Source: Verrucomicrobiota bacterium
GTDB taxonomy: Bacteria; Verrucomicrobiota; Kiritimatiellia; SS1-B-03-39; UBA6053
Assembly (NCBI GenBank): GCA_020831635.1
Contig: JAFIGC010000030.1
Span: 1 to 45,046, forward strand
DNA length: 45,046 bases
Reading direction: 5' to 3'
Within the stretch, counting starts at the first letter, position 1, and every line of letters starts with the position of its first letter. This document shows, piece after piece, positions 26,692 through 35,921 of this stretch. Below the pieces are notes generated by a model. That model did not search any database. It worked only from the letters and a program-made list of their open reading frames with translations, and was not told where the DNA came from. A program made the position numbers and the translations under genes.

Positions 26692-27701
26692 GTACCCCCC
26701 AAGTCACCATCCTGCTGCCGGTCCTCAACGCCGCCGCCACCCTCCCGGAAACACTCGACAGCCTCCTGACCCAAACCTTCACCGACTTCGAACTCCTGGT
26801 GATCGACGACGGCTCCACCGACGACACCCCCGAAATTCTCGCGGCCGCCGCCGATCCTCGCCTGCGCGTATTGCGCAACCCAGAACGTCTCAAGCTCGCC
26901 GGTGCCCTCAACCGGGGACTCGACGAAGCCCGCGCCCCCCTCATCGCCCGCATGGACGCCGACGACATTGCCCGTCCAGAACGTCTCGCCCGCCAAGTCG
27001 ATTTCCTCGCCAAACATCCGAAAATCGCCCTTTGCGGCAGTTTCACCCGACATTTCGGGGCAAAAGAAAAAGCCCGTGAGACCTACCCCGTGCAGGCCGA
27101 AGACATCCGCGCCTTCTCCCTGTTCAACTGTCCCTTCGCCCATCCCACGGTGATGTTTCGCGCCGAAGTGTTCAAGCAACACGACTTGCGGTACGACGGT
27201 GCCTATTATCCCACCGAAGACTACGAACTCTGGACCCGCGTCGTGCACCGACACCCCTGCGCCAACCACCCCGAAGTGCTGCTCGACTACCGCGTGCACG
27301 AAAAAAGCATGACCGGGTCCGACTGGGAGAACATGGACTTCCAGGCCCGACGCCTCATGCAAAACCAATTCGCCGCCCTCGGCGTGCCCTGCACCGAAGC
27401 CCAGAGCAAAATCAACCGAGACATCGGCATGGCCCGGGTCCCCTGCGTCGAACTCCCCGCCGCCCGCGACTGGCTGGCCGGCCTACTGGACCGCAACCAG
27501 AAAACCCCCTTCTGCCCCGCCGTCGCGCTCGAGCAAGAAATCCGCGAACGCTGGTTTCACGTCTGCATGAACGCCCGCGGACCCGGACCCAACCGCGCCG
27601 CCCTTTACGCCAGTCCCGAAATCTGGAAAGGAACAAAACCGCCGCTCTCCCGCACCCTGCTCCTCAAAGCCTCCATTCTTCGTGCCTCCGTCCGTGGATA
27701 A
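26688..27701 (+). CDS. GT2-family glycosyltransferase
   Basis: This 337-aa enzyme starts MSTPQVTILLPVLNAAATL and has LLVIDDGSTDDTPEIL, the donor/metal motif ARMDADDIARPERLARQ, NCPFAHPTVMFR and TEDYELWTRV. These match closely the classic WcaA-type GT2 profile. The ATG at 26688 overlaps the preceding stop by 4 nt; the longer frame is inside the previous gene. It ends the plus-strand operon that begins at 20936, and the non-coding repeat region follows. Confidence 0.9.
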   Translation: MSTPQVTILLPVLNAAATLPETLDSLLTQTFTDFELLVIDDGSTDDTPEILAAAADPRLRVLRNPERLKLAGALNRGLDEARAPLIARMDADDIARPERLARQVDFLAKHPKIALCGSFTRHFGAKEKARETYPVQAEDIRAFSLFNCPFAHPTVMFRAEVFKQHDLRYDGAYYPTEDYELWTRVVHRHPCANHPEVLLDYRVHEKSMTGSDWENMDFQARRLMQNQFAALGVPCTEAQSKINRDIGMARVPCVELPAARDWLAGLLDRNQKTPFCPAVALEQEIRERWFHVCMNARGPGPNRAALYASPEIWKGTKPPLSRTLLLKASILRASVRG

Positions 27702-27779
27702 AGCTCGTTCGAAAAGAGTTTCAAGATTTTAGGATTAGGATTCCTGTCAGGGCCGTAAGTCACGAATCTACAAGAATTG

Positions 27780-28120
27780 TGTATAAAAGACAGGACAAGC
27801 GGAGGGGCGGCGGGGGACAGGAGCGCCAATCGCCGTATTGGCGGAGCTTACAACCAAACCCGTCTGAACACGAGTTGAACCCGTTCCCTCCCGAGGCGGT
27901 TTAGGCCCAACGGGCCGACATTCCAAAGCGAAGGCCGAAGGCCTGGTAAAAAGTTCAACGGCAACCGATAGGCCTGAAAGGCTGACATACCGATCCCGCT
28001 ATATGTCGGCCATTCATGCCTATGTTTTTTGGGGGGCATCATTTCAGCCCTTCCGCTTCGCGGAATGGCTTCGCCTTGGAATGACGGCCACTCAGGCCTG
28101 GGATTACATCTCGTTCAAAA
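27780..28120. repeat. Intergenic palindrome-rich repeat region
   Basis: The 522-nt gap 27702-28223 contains no credible gene. It is packed with short inverted repeats: CGCCAAT/ATTGGCG (27824-27843), GGCCC-aac-GGGCC (27904-27916) and AGGCC-gaa-GGCCT (27932-27944). GGCCGACAT (27913-27921) also pairs with ATGTCGGCC (28003-28011). The layout resembles clustered REP-type elements. Small frames in it, such as 27848-28042 on the minus strand, are spurious. Confidence 0.55.
27824..27843. repeat. Hairpin repeat, copy 1 (CGCCAAT-loop-ATTGGCG)
   Basis: The 7-bp stem CGCCAAT/ATTGGCG with a 6-nt loop sits in the context ACAGGAG-stem-GGAGC. A second copy at 44935-44954 has the same flanks and a compensated base pair. 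Confidence 0.65.
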
Positions 28121-28187
28121 GTTATTGGTGGCAGAAATAGAACCTTTCGATTCAAAATGAATACCTCCCGCATTTCTCAGTCCCGGA

Positions 28188-28216
28188 TTGACCTGAGGCC
28201 CTCCAATCGGCATAAG
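28188..28216 (+). promoter_or_regulatory. Candidate promoter of the 28224 operon
   Basis: TTGACC (28188-28193), a 17-nt spacer and CATAAG (28211-28216, 4 of 6) end 7 nt before the ATG at 28224. This would start transcription at the start codon, although a weak GACGGGAA just upstream of the ATG could act as a ribosome site if the real start lies further up. Confidence 0.45.
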
Positions 28217-28223
28217 ACGGGAA

Positions 28224-29492
28224 ATGAAAATTCTCATCGTCAACACCTTTGACCGCGATGGCGGGGCCGCGCGCTCCGCGCGGCGGCTTCACCTCGGTCT
28301 GCGCGCCGCCGGGGTGGACTCGCGGATGCTGTCACTACACAAAACCGGAGACGATCCGCACACCGACGTTCTGCGCGCCCCGTTTCGCCAGAGGTTGCGC
28401 AACCACCTGCATCTCTTGGACGCCCTCCCGTTGTCTTTGTACCCGAAGCGGGAGGTCACCCACTGGTCCAATACCTTCCTGCCGGGCTCCATTCTCCGCG
28501 AAGTCAACGATTTCGATCCGGATATCGTACACCTTCACTGGATCAACCGGGGTCTGCTGTCGGTCACGGATTTTGTCCGCTGGCAAAGACCGATTGTCTG
28601 GACCCTGCACGACTGCTGGCCCTTTACGGGAGGATGTCATTATCCTGCACAGGGCTGCGGGCGCTACGAAAACGCCTGCGGAAGCTGTCCCGCGCTCGCC
28701 TCGCATCGGGAACGCGACCTCAGCCGACTGAACTGGACGCGCAAAAAGAACGCCTGGAAAGACATCAACCTGCACGTCATCGGACCCAGCCGCTGGCTGA
28801 CCCAAAAGGCCACCAAAAGCGCGCTTTTCCGAGAGCGCCCCTGCACGGCGCTGCCCAATGGCATCGACACCGATCTCTACACCCCCGCCGACAGTGCCGA
28901 GGACCGTGCCGCCGCCCGCGCGTTCCTGGGTCTGCCTCCCGACAAACCCCTGGTGCTCATGGTGGCCATGAATCCCCATTTTGACAAAAACAAAGGCGGA
29001 TCCCTCGCTCTCGAAGCGGTGCGCATCGCGGCGGAACAACTTGGACCCGAAGCGGCGGAGATTCTCATCGCCGGTGAAGCGGACGGACCCGACAAACCCC
29101 GCACCCCTTGGCCCGTGCACCGCATGGGTGTGATTCGCGAAGAAGCGGACATGGTGCGCCTCTACCAAGCGGCGGACATTCAAGTGGTCCCCTCCTATCT
29201 GGAAAACCTGTCCAACGCCATCATGGAAGCCTCCTCCTGCGCCCTCCCCTGTGTCGTGTTCCGCACCGGAGGCAACGGGGACATGGTCCTGCACGAAAAA
29301 ACCGGATTTCTCGCCGAACCCTTCGACTCCGCCTCGCTGGCCAAAGGGCTGGTGGAATTGATTCAAAATCCCGACCTGCGCCGCACCCGGGGGGATGCCG
29401 CGCGCGAACACATCCTCGGCTTCAGCCGCCTGGACCTCATCGCCCGCCGCCACGTCGAGTACTACAACGCCATTCTGGAGTCCGCGCCGTGA
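28224..29492 (+). CDS. GT4-family glycosyltransferase (WcaC-like)
   Basis: This 422-aa enzyme begins MKILIVNTFDRDGGAARSA, then IVHLHWINRGLL and WTLHDCWPFTGGCHYPAQGC, a sequence typical of the WcaC-type GT4 group. The latter carries conserved cysteines of unknown role. The donor site is PSYLENLSNAIMEASSCALP and then GGNGDMVLHEKTGFLAEP. It begins a plus-strand operon whose members are joined by 4-nt overlaps. It is the gene closest to the repeat region and carries its own promoter. Confidence 0.87.
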   Translation: MKILIVNTFDRDGGAARSARRLHLGLRAAGVDSRMLSLHKTGDDPHTDVLRAPFRQRLRNHLHLLDALPLSLYPKREVTHWSNTFLPGSILREVNDFDPDIVHLHWINRGLLSVTDFVRWQRPIVWTLHDCWPFTGGCHYPAQGCGRYENACGSCPALASHRERDLSRLNWTRKKNAWKDINLHVIGPSRWLTQKATKSALFRERPCTALPNGIDTDLYTPADSAEDRAAARAFLGLPPDKPLVLMVAMNPHFDKNKGGSLALEAVRIAAEQLGPEAAEILIAGEADGPDKPRTPWPVHRMGVIREEADMVRLYQAADIQVVPSYLENLSNAIMEASSCALPCVVFRTGGNGDMVLHEKTGFLAEPFDSASLAKGLVELIQNPDLRRTRGDAAREHILGFSRLDLIARRHVEYYNAILESAP

Positions 29493-30205
29493 AGGTGAGT
29501 ATCGTCATGGCCGTGTTCAACGCGGCTCCGCATTTGCCGGAATGTCTGGCCTCCATGGCCGAACACGCCCCGGACGTCCCCCTGATCGTCAAAGACGGCG
29601 GTTCCACCGATGATACCCTCGAAGTTTTGGCCAAAAGCCCCAAACCCGTCACCACCCTGATCAGCGAACCGGACCAAGGCATTTACGACGCCCTGAACCA
29701 GGCGATTTCCCGTGCGGAAAGCGATTTCGTTTACATTCTCGGGGCCGACGACCGACTGCTGCCGGGATGGGCCAAGGCGGTCGCCAAGCTGGAAGACCGC
29801 TCCACCCTCTACTACGCAAACGTCCGGCGGGTCTCCGATGGCGGCGTGTATGACGGCCCCTTTGACACCGCGAAAATGGCCCGCACCAACATCTGTCAGC
29901 AAGCCGTTTTTTATCCGCGGGCACTGTTCGACCGCAAACAATTCCAGGTTGCCTACAAACTGCAGGCCGACTGGGCCTTTCACATGGACTGTTGGGACGA
30001 TCCCGCCGTTTCCTTCGTCCATCTCCCCGAAGCCGTATGCCTCTACAACGACCGGGAGGGCAGCAGCGGGCGGGGCTATGACAAAACCTTCAACCGCGAC
30101 TATCCCGGGCTGCTGCGAAAACATTTTTCCTTTCCCCTCTTTTTACGATATGGGATTCCCGCCTTCCTCGCGCATCATTCCCGTCCCCTCCGGGGCCGCC
30201 CATGA
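29489..30205 (+). CDS. GT2-family glycosyltransferase
   Basis: This 238-aa compact GT-A enzyme starts VKVSIVMAVFNAAPHLPEC with GTG at 29489, overlapping the upstream stop as GTGA. It has IVKDGGSTDDTLEVLAKS and the acidic donor motif LGADDRLLPGWAKA, plus KLQADWAFHMDCWDD near the acceptor. It is the smallest complete GT2 in the window. Frames extending upstream lie inside the previous gene and are not used. Confidence 0.85.
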   Translation: MKVSIVMAVFNAAPHLPECLASMAEHAPDVPLIVKDGGSTDDTLEVLAKSPKPVTTLISEPDQGIYDALNQAISRAESDFVYILGADDRLLPGWAKAVAKLEDRSTLYYANVRRVSDGGVYDGPFDTAKMARTNICQQAVFYPRALFDRKQFQVAYKLQADWAFHMDCWDDPAVSFVHLPEAVCLYNDREGSSGRGYDKTFNRDYPGLLRKHFSFPLFLRYGIPAFLAHHSRPLRGRP

Positions 30206-31434
30206 AACCTTTTCCCCCCGCATTTCAAGTTCCGTTCCATCCCCGGGCGCTTGCGCTGACGGGCATGGCCCTGGTTTTTTCGTTGCCGTATCGCGCCACC
30301 CTGTTGATCTCCCCGCCCTGGCTGGCCTACCTCTGCCTCACCCTGATTCTCTTCGGACTGGTGCCGGTCTTTCTGTTTTGTCCGACCTATGCAAAACGTG
30401 ACCCCGTTCCCGAACAACGGCTGTCCTTCCTTTGGTTCCTGCTTCCGCTCATCGCCGCGGGCTGGGTCCGCTTTCATTGGATTCGCCTCCACCCCGTGGA
30501 ACCCGAACTCGGGGACATGCTGCCGCTGATCTCATTGGCCGGACAAAACTTCCTCGCGGGCAACTTTCCCTACACCGAATACCAAGTGCCCTGGCCCTTG
30601 CCGCTCACGTTTTTCCCCCTGCTCTGGATGAGCTACCTCCCCGCCATCCTTCTTGGAATCGATCTGCGGTGGACGGGGTGGATCGCCACGCTCGGGGTTC
30701 TCGCCCTCCTCATCCGCCATCGCCCCCGCGCCCCGCTTCCCTTTCTCGCCTTCGCCCTCCTGCCCGTATTCACCTTTTTCACGGTAAACGGACACACCCA
30801 GCCTTACTGGCTCGTCCTCTGTCTGCACCTGTATTTTCTCGCCCGCGGAAAACCTTGGCTCTCCGCCCTTTTTCTGGGGCTGACCCTTTCCAGCCGTCAA
30901 ACCGCCTTGATCATCGTCCCCTTCACGGGCCTGGCCTGGTACCGAACCCACGGCCTGAAACCCGCCATGCTGTCCATGTGCATCGCCGGCGGGGTGACCG
31001 CCGCGTTTTGCCTGCCCTTTTTCCTGCTGGATCCGGATGCGTTTCTGCTGGAACCCCTCCGCCACTACGGCGAACTCGCCCAATCCTACAGCCAGGCGTA
31101 CAGCCAAGCCCACGCCGAAGGCGCCGCCGCTTCCGCCCGCCTCTTGGAGACCCTCGGGTTTGCCAACCTATTTTATGTTTTGGGCGCGCCCCATCTGCTG
31201 TCGCCTTTGCGCATTCTGGTCTTTCTTTTGGGGCTTTCCGGCTGTATCGTTTTCGCGCGCACCCCCAAAGACCATATCGCCTGGATCAGCGCCACCGGCA
31301 TCACCTTCACCTTTTTCACCCCCATTCCCTGGATCTACGCCTATTTTCCCTTTTGGCTGGCCGGACTCTTTGCCATCCCCGGCCATGACGACACTTCGCC
31401 ACGCGACGACCTTCCCGCCCCCTCCCTCCCATGA
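30202..31434 (+). CDS. GT-C-like integral membrane protein (GT87-like)
   Basis: This 410-aa protein has about 10 membrane segments. The first loop after helix 3 contains PVEPELGDMLPLISLAGQNF, with acidic residues in the GT-C catalytic position, and NFPYTEYQVPWPLPLTFFPL. The late part has FTFFTPIPWIYAYFPFWL. The pattern is closest to mannosyltransferase-type GT87 proteins, but I cannot exclude a polymerase or ligase. It is joined to the preceding GT2 and following GT2 genes by ATGA overlaps (30202, 31431), so it belongs to the same glycan assembly line. It likely acts on the periplasmic side. Confidence 0.6.
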   Translation: MKPFPPAFQVPFHPRALALTGMALVFSLPYRATLLISPPWLAYLCLTLILFGLVPVFLFCPTYAKRDPVPEQRLSFLWFLLPLIAAGWVRFHWIRLHPVEPELGDMLPLISLAGQNFLAGNFPYTEYQVPWPLPLTFFPLLWMSYLPAILLGIDLRWTGWIATLGVLALLIRHRPRAPLPFLAFALLPVFTFFTVNGHTQPYWLVLCLHLYFLARGKPWLSALFLGLTLSSRQTALIIVPFTGLAWYRTHGLKPAMLSMCIAGGVTAAFCLPFFLLDPDAFLLEPLRHYGELAQSYSQAYSQAHAEGAAASARLLETLGFANLFYVLGAPHLLSPLRILVFLLGLSGCIVFARTPKDHIAWISATGITFTFFTPIPWIYAYFPFWLAGLFAIPGHDDTSPRDDLPAPSLP

Positions 31435-32450
31435 AACCAACACCACCTGATCAAGCCAACCCGACTTTGGGCATCGCCATCCCCACCTACAAACGCCCGG
31501 AACAGTTGCTCCCCTGCGTCCGCTCCGTCATTCGCGCCGCCGAACCCCACCGGGTGCCCGTGTATCTGCTGGACGACGCCACCGACGACACCAACACCGC
31601 CGCCATCGCCGAACTCCGCGAGGCCTATCCGCTCGTTCATCATATCCGCAACGAAAAAAACCTCGGCATCGACCGCAACATCCTCAAATCCGCCGACACC
31701 TGCCCCTGCGAATACGTCTGGCTGCTCGGCGAGGACGACCGCATGCACCCCCACGGCGTGGAATCCGTTTTGGCCGCCATCCGGGAACGCCCCAATCCCT
31801 TTGTGTTCGCGAATTACAGCGCCGTGGACAACGACATGCGCTTCCTCATCAAAGAACGCTCCCTGCCCGCGGATTTTCCCGGCGAACTCGACGGAGAAAC
31901 CTTCTTCCGCTCGGTGGCCTGGTCCATGGGCTTCATCGGCGCCTGCGTGATCCGCAAAGCCGAGTGGGACCGCGTGGATCCGGCCCCCTATCTCGACTCC
32001 TACTTCGCCCATGTCGGGAAAATCATGGAAATGATTCACGGCAAACGCGTCACCCTCATCACCGACCCCCTGATTCTCAACCGCTGCGGCTCGCCGGAAA
32101 TCTTCACCTGGACCGGTGACGCCGCCAACGTGTTGGGCGGATGGGCCCGCATGACCCGCGCCCTCGAACCCGTCTACGGCCCGGAAGCCGGCAAGGATTC
32201 CCTCGCCGCCTTCCGGCGCGCCCACGGCATCGGCACCCTGAAATTTTACGCCTACCTTCGCGCCGACGGCGTCTTCACCCCCTCGTTGTGCAAAGAGATG
32301 GTCACCCCCGAAAACAGCTCCGCGTCCGCGCGGTGCGCGGCCTGGCTGATCGCCCGCACCCCGCCCGCGTTGTTCCGCGCCGCCCGGGCCCTGCTGATGT
32401 GGGGCCGCAAACTTCGCTCGCCGGATCTTGACCCCCTGACCACGGGCTGA
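31431..32450 (+). CDS. GT2-family glycosyltransferase (abequosyltransferase-like)
   Basis: This 339-aa enzyme has LGIAIPTYKRPEQLLPCVRS, YLLDDATDDTNTAAI and YVWLLGEDDRMHPHGVE as its acidic donor motif. The GEDDR variant and the ending recall RfbV-type enzymes that add dideoxyhexose side branches to O-antigen. The relation is by sequence pattern only, and no abequose pathway is seen nearby. The ATG at 31431 overlaps the upstream stop by 4 nt. The C-terminal segment ending at residue 339 is hydrophobic and may contact the membrane. Confidence 0.8.
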   Translation: MKPTPPDQANPTLGIAIPTYKRPEQLLPCVRSVIRAAEPHRVPVYLLDDATDDTNTAAIAELREAYPLVHHIRNEKNLGIDRNILKSADTCPCEYVWLLGEDDRMHPHGVESVLAAIRERPNPFVFANYSAVDNDMRFLIKERSLPADFPGELDGETFFRSVAWSMGFIGACVIRKAEWDRVDPAPYLDSYFAHVGKIMEMIHGKRVTLITDPLILNRCGSPEIFTWTGDAANVLGGWARMTRALEPVYGPEAGKDSLAAFRRAHGIGTLKFYAYLRADGVFTPSLCKEMVTPENSSASARCAAWLIARTPPALFRAARALLMWGRKLRSPDLDPLTTG

Positions 32451-32476
32451 TCCCCAAGCCTACTCCCCGCAAACCC

Positions 32477-34360
32477 GTGCACGAAATCCTTTCGGATAGC
32501 CTGAACGCCCTGTACACCCTCCTGATTCAGCTCGGGGTGTACGCGGGTTTGCCCGGATTGTATCTTTGCATTCGGAACGGAGGGCGAAACGGGGGGCTGA
32601 ACAGGGGACCAAACCCGCGGCAATTCCCCGCCTTCGCAACCGTCTGCCTTTCCACCGCATTGCTGATGGCGTTCCAAGCGATTTTCAGCACCATTTTGGC
32701 CTTCCTTCTCCCGGCTTTCTCGTCCGCGCAGCACCTTGCCCTGCTGTTGCCGGGAACGGTTCTGGCGGGAGAATGCGCCCGCAGACTCGCCCCGGAGCGG
32801 GCGCCGCCGGATCCCTGGCTTCCGTGGATTCTCCTGCTGGCCGTGACCGTCAGAATGCTGCCCGCCGTTCAGGCGGCCGCGTTGGGACAATCCGACGCCT
32901 ACAGTCACCTGCAGTTTTTGCGCGACGCGGTCAACACCGGCCACTTGCGGCACGGCTTTTATCCCCCCGGTCACGCCCGGGTCACCGCCGTGGCCGCGTG
33001 GGCGGGCGGACTCTCCCCGCACGTGCTCGCCCGCCACGGCGGCGCATTTTACGGACTGGGGCTGGTGGCGGGCATTTATGTGCTCACCGCCAAAGCCTCA
33101 GCCCCCGTCGCCGCCCGAACCGCAGCCCGTACCGCCGGGCTTCTGGCCGCCGCATTTCCGGGCATCGTCCCCTTGCTGCGCACCGGGGTGGGACTTTTCG
33201 CCAACCAACTGGGCCTTTTGTGGATTCCCTTTCTCCTGTTCATGACCCTCGGGGACCGCGAAACCCGCAAGGTTCGCCTGATTTCCGGTACGGTGTTGGG
33301 CCTGGGACTGCTGCTCACCGTGCCCATGATGCTGCTCGATCTCGCCCCCGTTTTGCTCTTGTGGGCCTGCCTACGCCTCTCCCCGCGGGTGAGCGTGCCG
33401 TTGGCCCTCTCCGTCCTCGTCGCGGGTGTCATCGCCTCCCTCCTGCTCCTCGCGCAATTCGCGCCCGAAAGCCGCGAGGCCATGGTCCGCATGTTGACCC
33501 TTGGCGACTTGGAATCCCCCGGAATCCGGGAAACCTTCGTCCATCTCCTCAGCGATTATTTGCTACCCGGTCGCACCGCCCACCCCGTTTGGGTTCGCAT
33601 CCCCGTCCTCGGGTTGGCCCTCCTCGCCCTGGCCGCCACATGGCCCTGCAAAAACCGGCCTCCCGCCTGGATGCCCCTTTTGATTTTATGCGGAATCAGC
33701 GGCATCCAATCCGCCACCGCCATCCTGCAATTCACCACCTACCAGCGCGCGGGTTGGTTTTTTCTGCTTTCCGCCTGCGCCCTCGGCGGCGTCTGCCACG
33801 CGGGCATCCGCAACCGATTTCCCCGACCCCGCCTTTGGGATGCGGCCTTGGTCTGCGTGTGCCTGATCTCCCTGATCCATCCGCCCCAACATCGCCCGCA
33901 TTTAAGCGGAAACGAAGAGCAACTCGTGCGGACACTGCTCGAACTTCGATCCCGGCACGCTGTCTGCACCCATGATGTGTGCGTGACCCATGAGGCCCCC
34001 GTTCATCTGCACGCCCGCGCCTTCACTCGCTTTGACGGCGCCCAGGGAGATCCAGTCCCCGCGTATTTGGAAGACATCCCCTGTTTCCGCTTCCACCGCT
34101 ATCTGCCCGGCGACCTCGTCCCGCCCCCTCCGGCCGGGTTGAATATTTTCCTGCTTGACCCCGACCCGCCTCCGCCCACGGGCGACGAAATTTTCGACCG
34201 GGAAGTGACCTTGCTCGTCGAGATCAACAAAAAAATGCGCGCCACGCTTAACACCCTCCGGGAAGATGAGGCAACCTGGCTGGACGCGGACCTTTCAACA
34301 GGCCCCCATGGCTTTGAAATCCACACCGGGATGGTACCCGAAAGTCACTCAGACCAATGA
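32477..34360 (+). CDS. Large GT-C-like integral membrane protein
   Basis: This 627-aa protein has about 12 hydrophobic segments over residues 5-480, then a ~130-aa soluble C-terminal tail (LSGNEEQLVRTLLEL onward). Loop 1 contains ALGQSDAYSHLQFLRDAVN and GFYPPGHARVTAV, reminiscent of the acidic catalytic and YPPG motifs of GT-C enzymes. The start is GTG at 32477, 26 nt after the previous stop. I see no named family with confidence; a glycosyltransferase or O-antigen polymerase/ligase role is inferred from context. It ends the operon that began at 28224. Confidence 0.55.
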   Translation: MHEILSDSLNALYTLLIQLGVYAGLPGLYLCIRNGGRNGGLNRGPNPRQFPAFATVCLSTALLMAFQAIFSTILAFLLPAFSSAQHLALLLPGTVLAGECARRLAPERAPPDPWLPWILLLAVTVRMLPAVQAAALGQSDAYSHLQFLRDAVNTGHLRHGFYPPGHARVTAVAAWAGGLSPHVLARHGGAFYGLGLVAGIYVLTAKASAPVAARTAARTAGLLAAAFPGIVPLLRTGVGLFANQLGLLWIPFLLFMTLGDRETRKVRLISGTVLGLGLLLTVPMMLLDLAPVLLLWACLRLSPRVSVPLALSVLVAGVIASLLLLAQFAPESREAMVRMLTLGDLESPGIRETFVHLLSDYLLPGRTAHPVWVRIPVLGLALLALAATWPCKNRPPAWMPLLILCGISGIQSATAILQFTTYQRAGWFFLLSACALGGVCHAGIRNRFPRPRLWDAALVCVCLISLIHPPQHRPHLSGNEEQLVRTLLELRSRHAVCTHDVCVTHEAPVHLHARAFTRFDGAQGDPVPAYLEDIPCFRFHRYLPGDLVPPPPAGLNIFLLDPDPPPPTGDEIFDREVTLLVEINKKMRATLNTLREDEATWLDADLSTGPHGFEIHTGMVPESHSDQ

Positions 34361-34641
34361 AAGGGAGAAGAGGAATGGAAGCGGGCCTTGGCCTTCAAGG
34401 AGCCGGAAATTTTCGATGTAAATTGGCTGCTGTTTCCCCAAGCCCGAATACCTTCTTTCCTGATCGCCCCAAAGGGTAGCATGATTCCACGGAACGCCCC
34501 GATTTGGGCATGAGCATTGTCGAAAGGCGATTCCTTAAAAAATTGTCCCCACAAATGAGTTGAAATCCCCGCATTTTTCAACGAAAGAAAGTCTCCACCA
34601 CTTTCACAAGATTTTCCCACTCCTTTTTGAGGTTTTCCGAT
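34361..34641. other. Intergenic stretch with no recognised gene
   Basis: These 281 nt separate the GT-C operon from the GT2-fusion gene. The minus-strand frame reads with some protein-like stretches (GQFFKESPFDNAHAQIGAF) but has no family I know, no start signal and no partner. A plus-strand 40-codon frame at 34357 also lacks support. I see no repeats, promoter or terminator here. Confidence 0.4.
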
Positions 34642-35913
34642 ATGAAATGCTCCATTTACATCCCTGTTTTCAACGAACGCGAAGGTTTGCGCCGCACCCT
34701 GCGGGCCCTGATTCCTGAAAAAGGAAACCATGAGGTGTTCGTGGTGGACCGCGGAAGCCAGGACGGCACCGAAGAAGTCGCCAAGGCCCACGACTGGGTG
34801 CAATGGGTGGCTTCGGGCAAAGGGACCCTCGCGGAAAGCCTCAACCAAGCGGCGGAAAAAGGCGATGGCGACCTCCTTCTGTTTCTGCAAGCGGGCGCGG
34901 CCCCGGTTCGCGGTTGGTCGGAGGCCGTTGACAAGGTCTTCAGTCAGGATGCGGATGCCGGCCACTTTCAACTTGTGGAGGCGGATCCCAGTTCCAAACT
35001 CGCCGCCGGTCTCCGCAAACTCGCCCTCAAAGCCGGTCAACAACTGATTGGCGGACCCGCCGGACTCAGCGGCCTCGTGGTCAAGCGCAGCACCTTCAAC
35101 GAAGTGCACGGCTTTATTCCCGTCCCCGATTTCGAGTGGCTCGCTTTCGCCAATCGCATCAAGGAAGCGGGCGGCAAAGTCGTCCCCATCCCCCACGACG
35201 TCCAGCGCGCCCCCCTGCCCGGCAGCCGTCAATCCGATCCGTGGGAGGATTTGATCGACGACCTCCGCGCCGCCTGGCGCTACCGGAAAACCGACAGCTT
35301 CGACCCCGTGCGTTGTCGCAGAAAAAGCTCGGCCGCCATTCTCCTCGCTCACGACCTTTTCGACGAACCCGAAGCCGACGAATATTTCGCCTATGCCCGC
35401 GAAGCCCTGCTCACCTTCAACCTGGAACGCCTGCAATCCTACCGCGGCGCCCACAAAGTGGTGTTCATGGGCGGAAACGACACCACGAAATTCGTTGGAC
35501 AACCCTCCGGCGTCCAGGTTTGCCCCCACGTTCGCACCGGCTTGGCCAAACGCTATCAAAATCTATTCCAACAGTTGGAAACCGACGGGATCGACGGCAT
35601 GCTCCTCGTTCGTTCCATTGCCAAGGACATCACCCATGCCCGGCTCAAACAAATCAGCGAACAGTCCGGCGACACGCCCTGCACCATTGTTCCGGACGCG
35701 GAAGGAAAGGAATGGCTCGCCCTTTGGATCAACACGCCCGCATTCGATCTTTTCCGCAACTGGGAACCGGATCTCTCCATCGCCAAATTGGAAAGCGCCT
35801 TTTTCGACGCCGGTCTTGGACTGAACATGACAGACCCCGTGGCCAGGCTGAAAACCCATCATGACGCCCGGGCCATGTATTACGCGGGCATGGTCGACCG
35901 TATTCCCGCCTAA
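34642..35913 (+). CDS. Two-domain GT-A-like protein (TIGR04283-like plus TIGR04282/DUF2064-like) with degenerate sites
   Basis: This 423-aa protein starts MKCSIYIPVFNEREGLRRTL and has EVFVVDRGSQDGTEEVA and GDLLLFLQAGAAPVRGW. The latter aligns with the TIGR04283 motif LLFLHADTxLPxGW, but the metal-binding HAD is QAG. Residues ~228-423 align with the TIGR04282/DUF2064 fold (PDAEGKEWLALWI in place of the usual DGGYYLIGL), without the KTRL start. Both catalytic sites thus look altered. The ATG at 34642 is used; a TTG 15 nt upstream is poorer. It lies 8 nt before larC, in which case the two may be co-transcribed. Confidence 0.6.
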   Translation: MKCSIYIPVFNEREGLRRTLRALIPEKGNHEVFVVDRGSQDGTEEVAKAHDWVQWVASGKGTLAESLNQAAEKGDGDLLLFLQAGAAPVRGWSEAVDKVFSQDADAGHFQLVEADPSSKLAAGLRKLALKAGQQLIGGPAGLSGLVVKRSTFNEVHGFIPVPDFEWLAFANRIKEAGGKVVPIPHDVQRAPLPGSRQSDPWEDLIDDLRAAWRYRKTDSFDPVRCRRKSSAAILLAHDLFDEPEADEYFAYAREALLTFNLERLQSYRGAHKVVFMGGNDTTKFVGQPSGVQVCPHVRTGLAKRYQNLFQQLETDGIDGMLLVRSIAKDITHARLKQISEQSGDTPCTIVPDAEGKEWLALWINTPAFDLFRNWEPDLSIAKLESAFFDAGLGLNMTDPVARLKTHHDARAMYYAGMVDRIPA

Positions 35914-35921
35914 GGCCAAGC

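Noticed and set aside
27848-28042. 64-codon minus-strand frame
   Set aside because: It lies inside the palindrome-rich repeat block and matches the kind of spurious frame such repeats produce.
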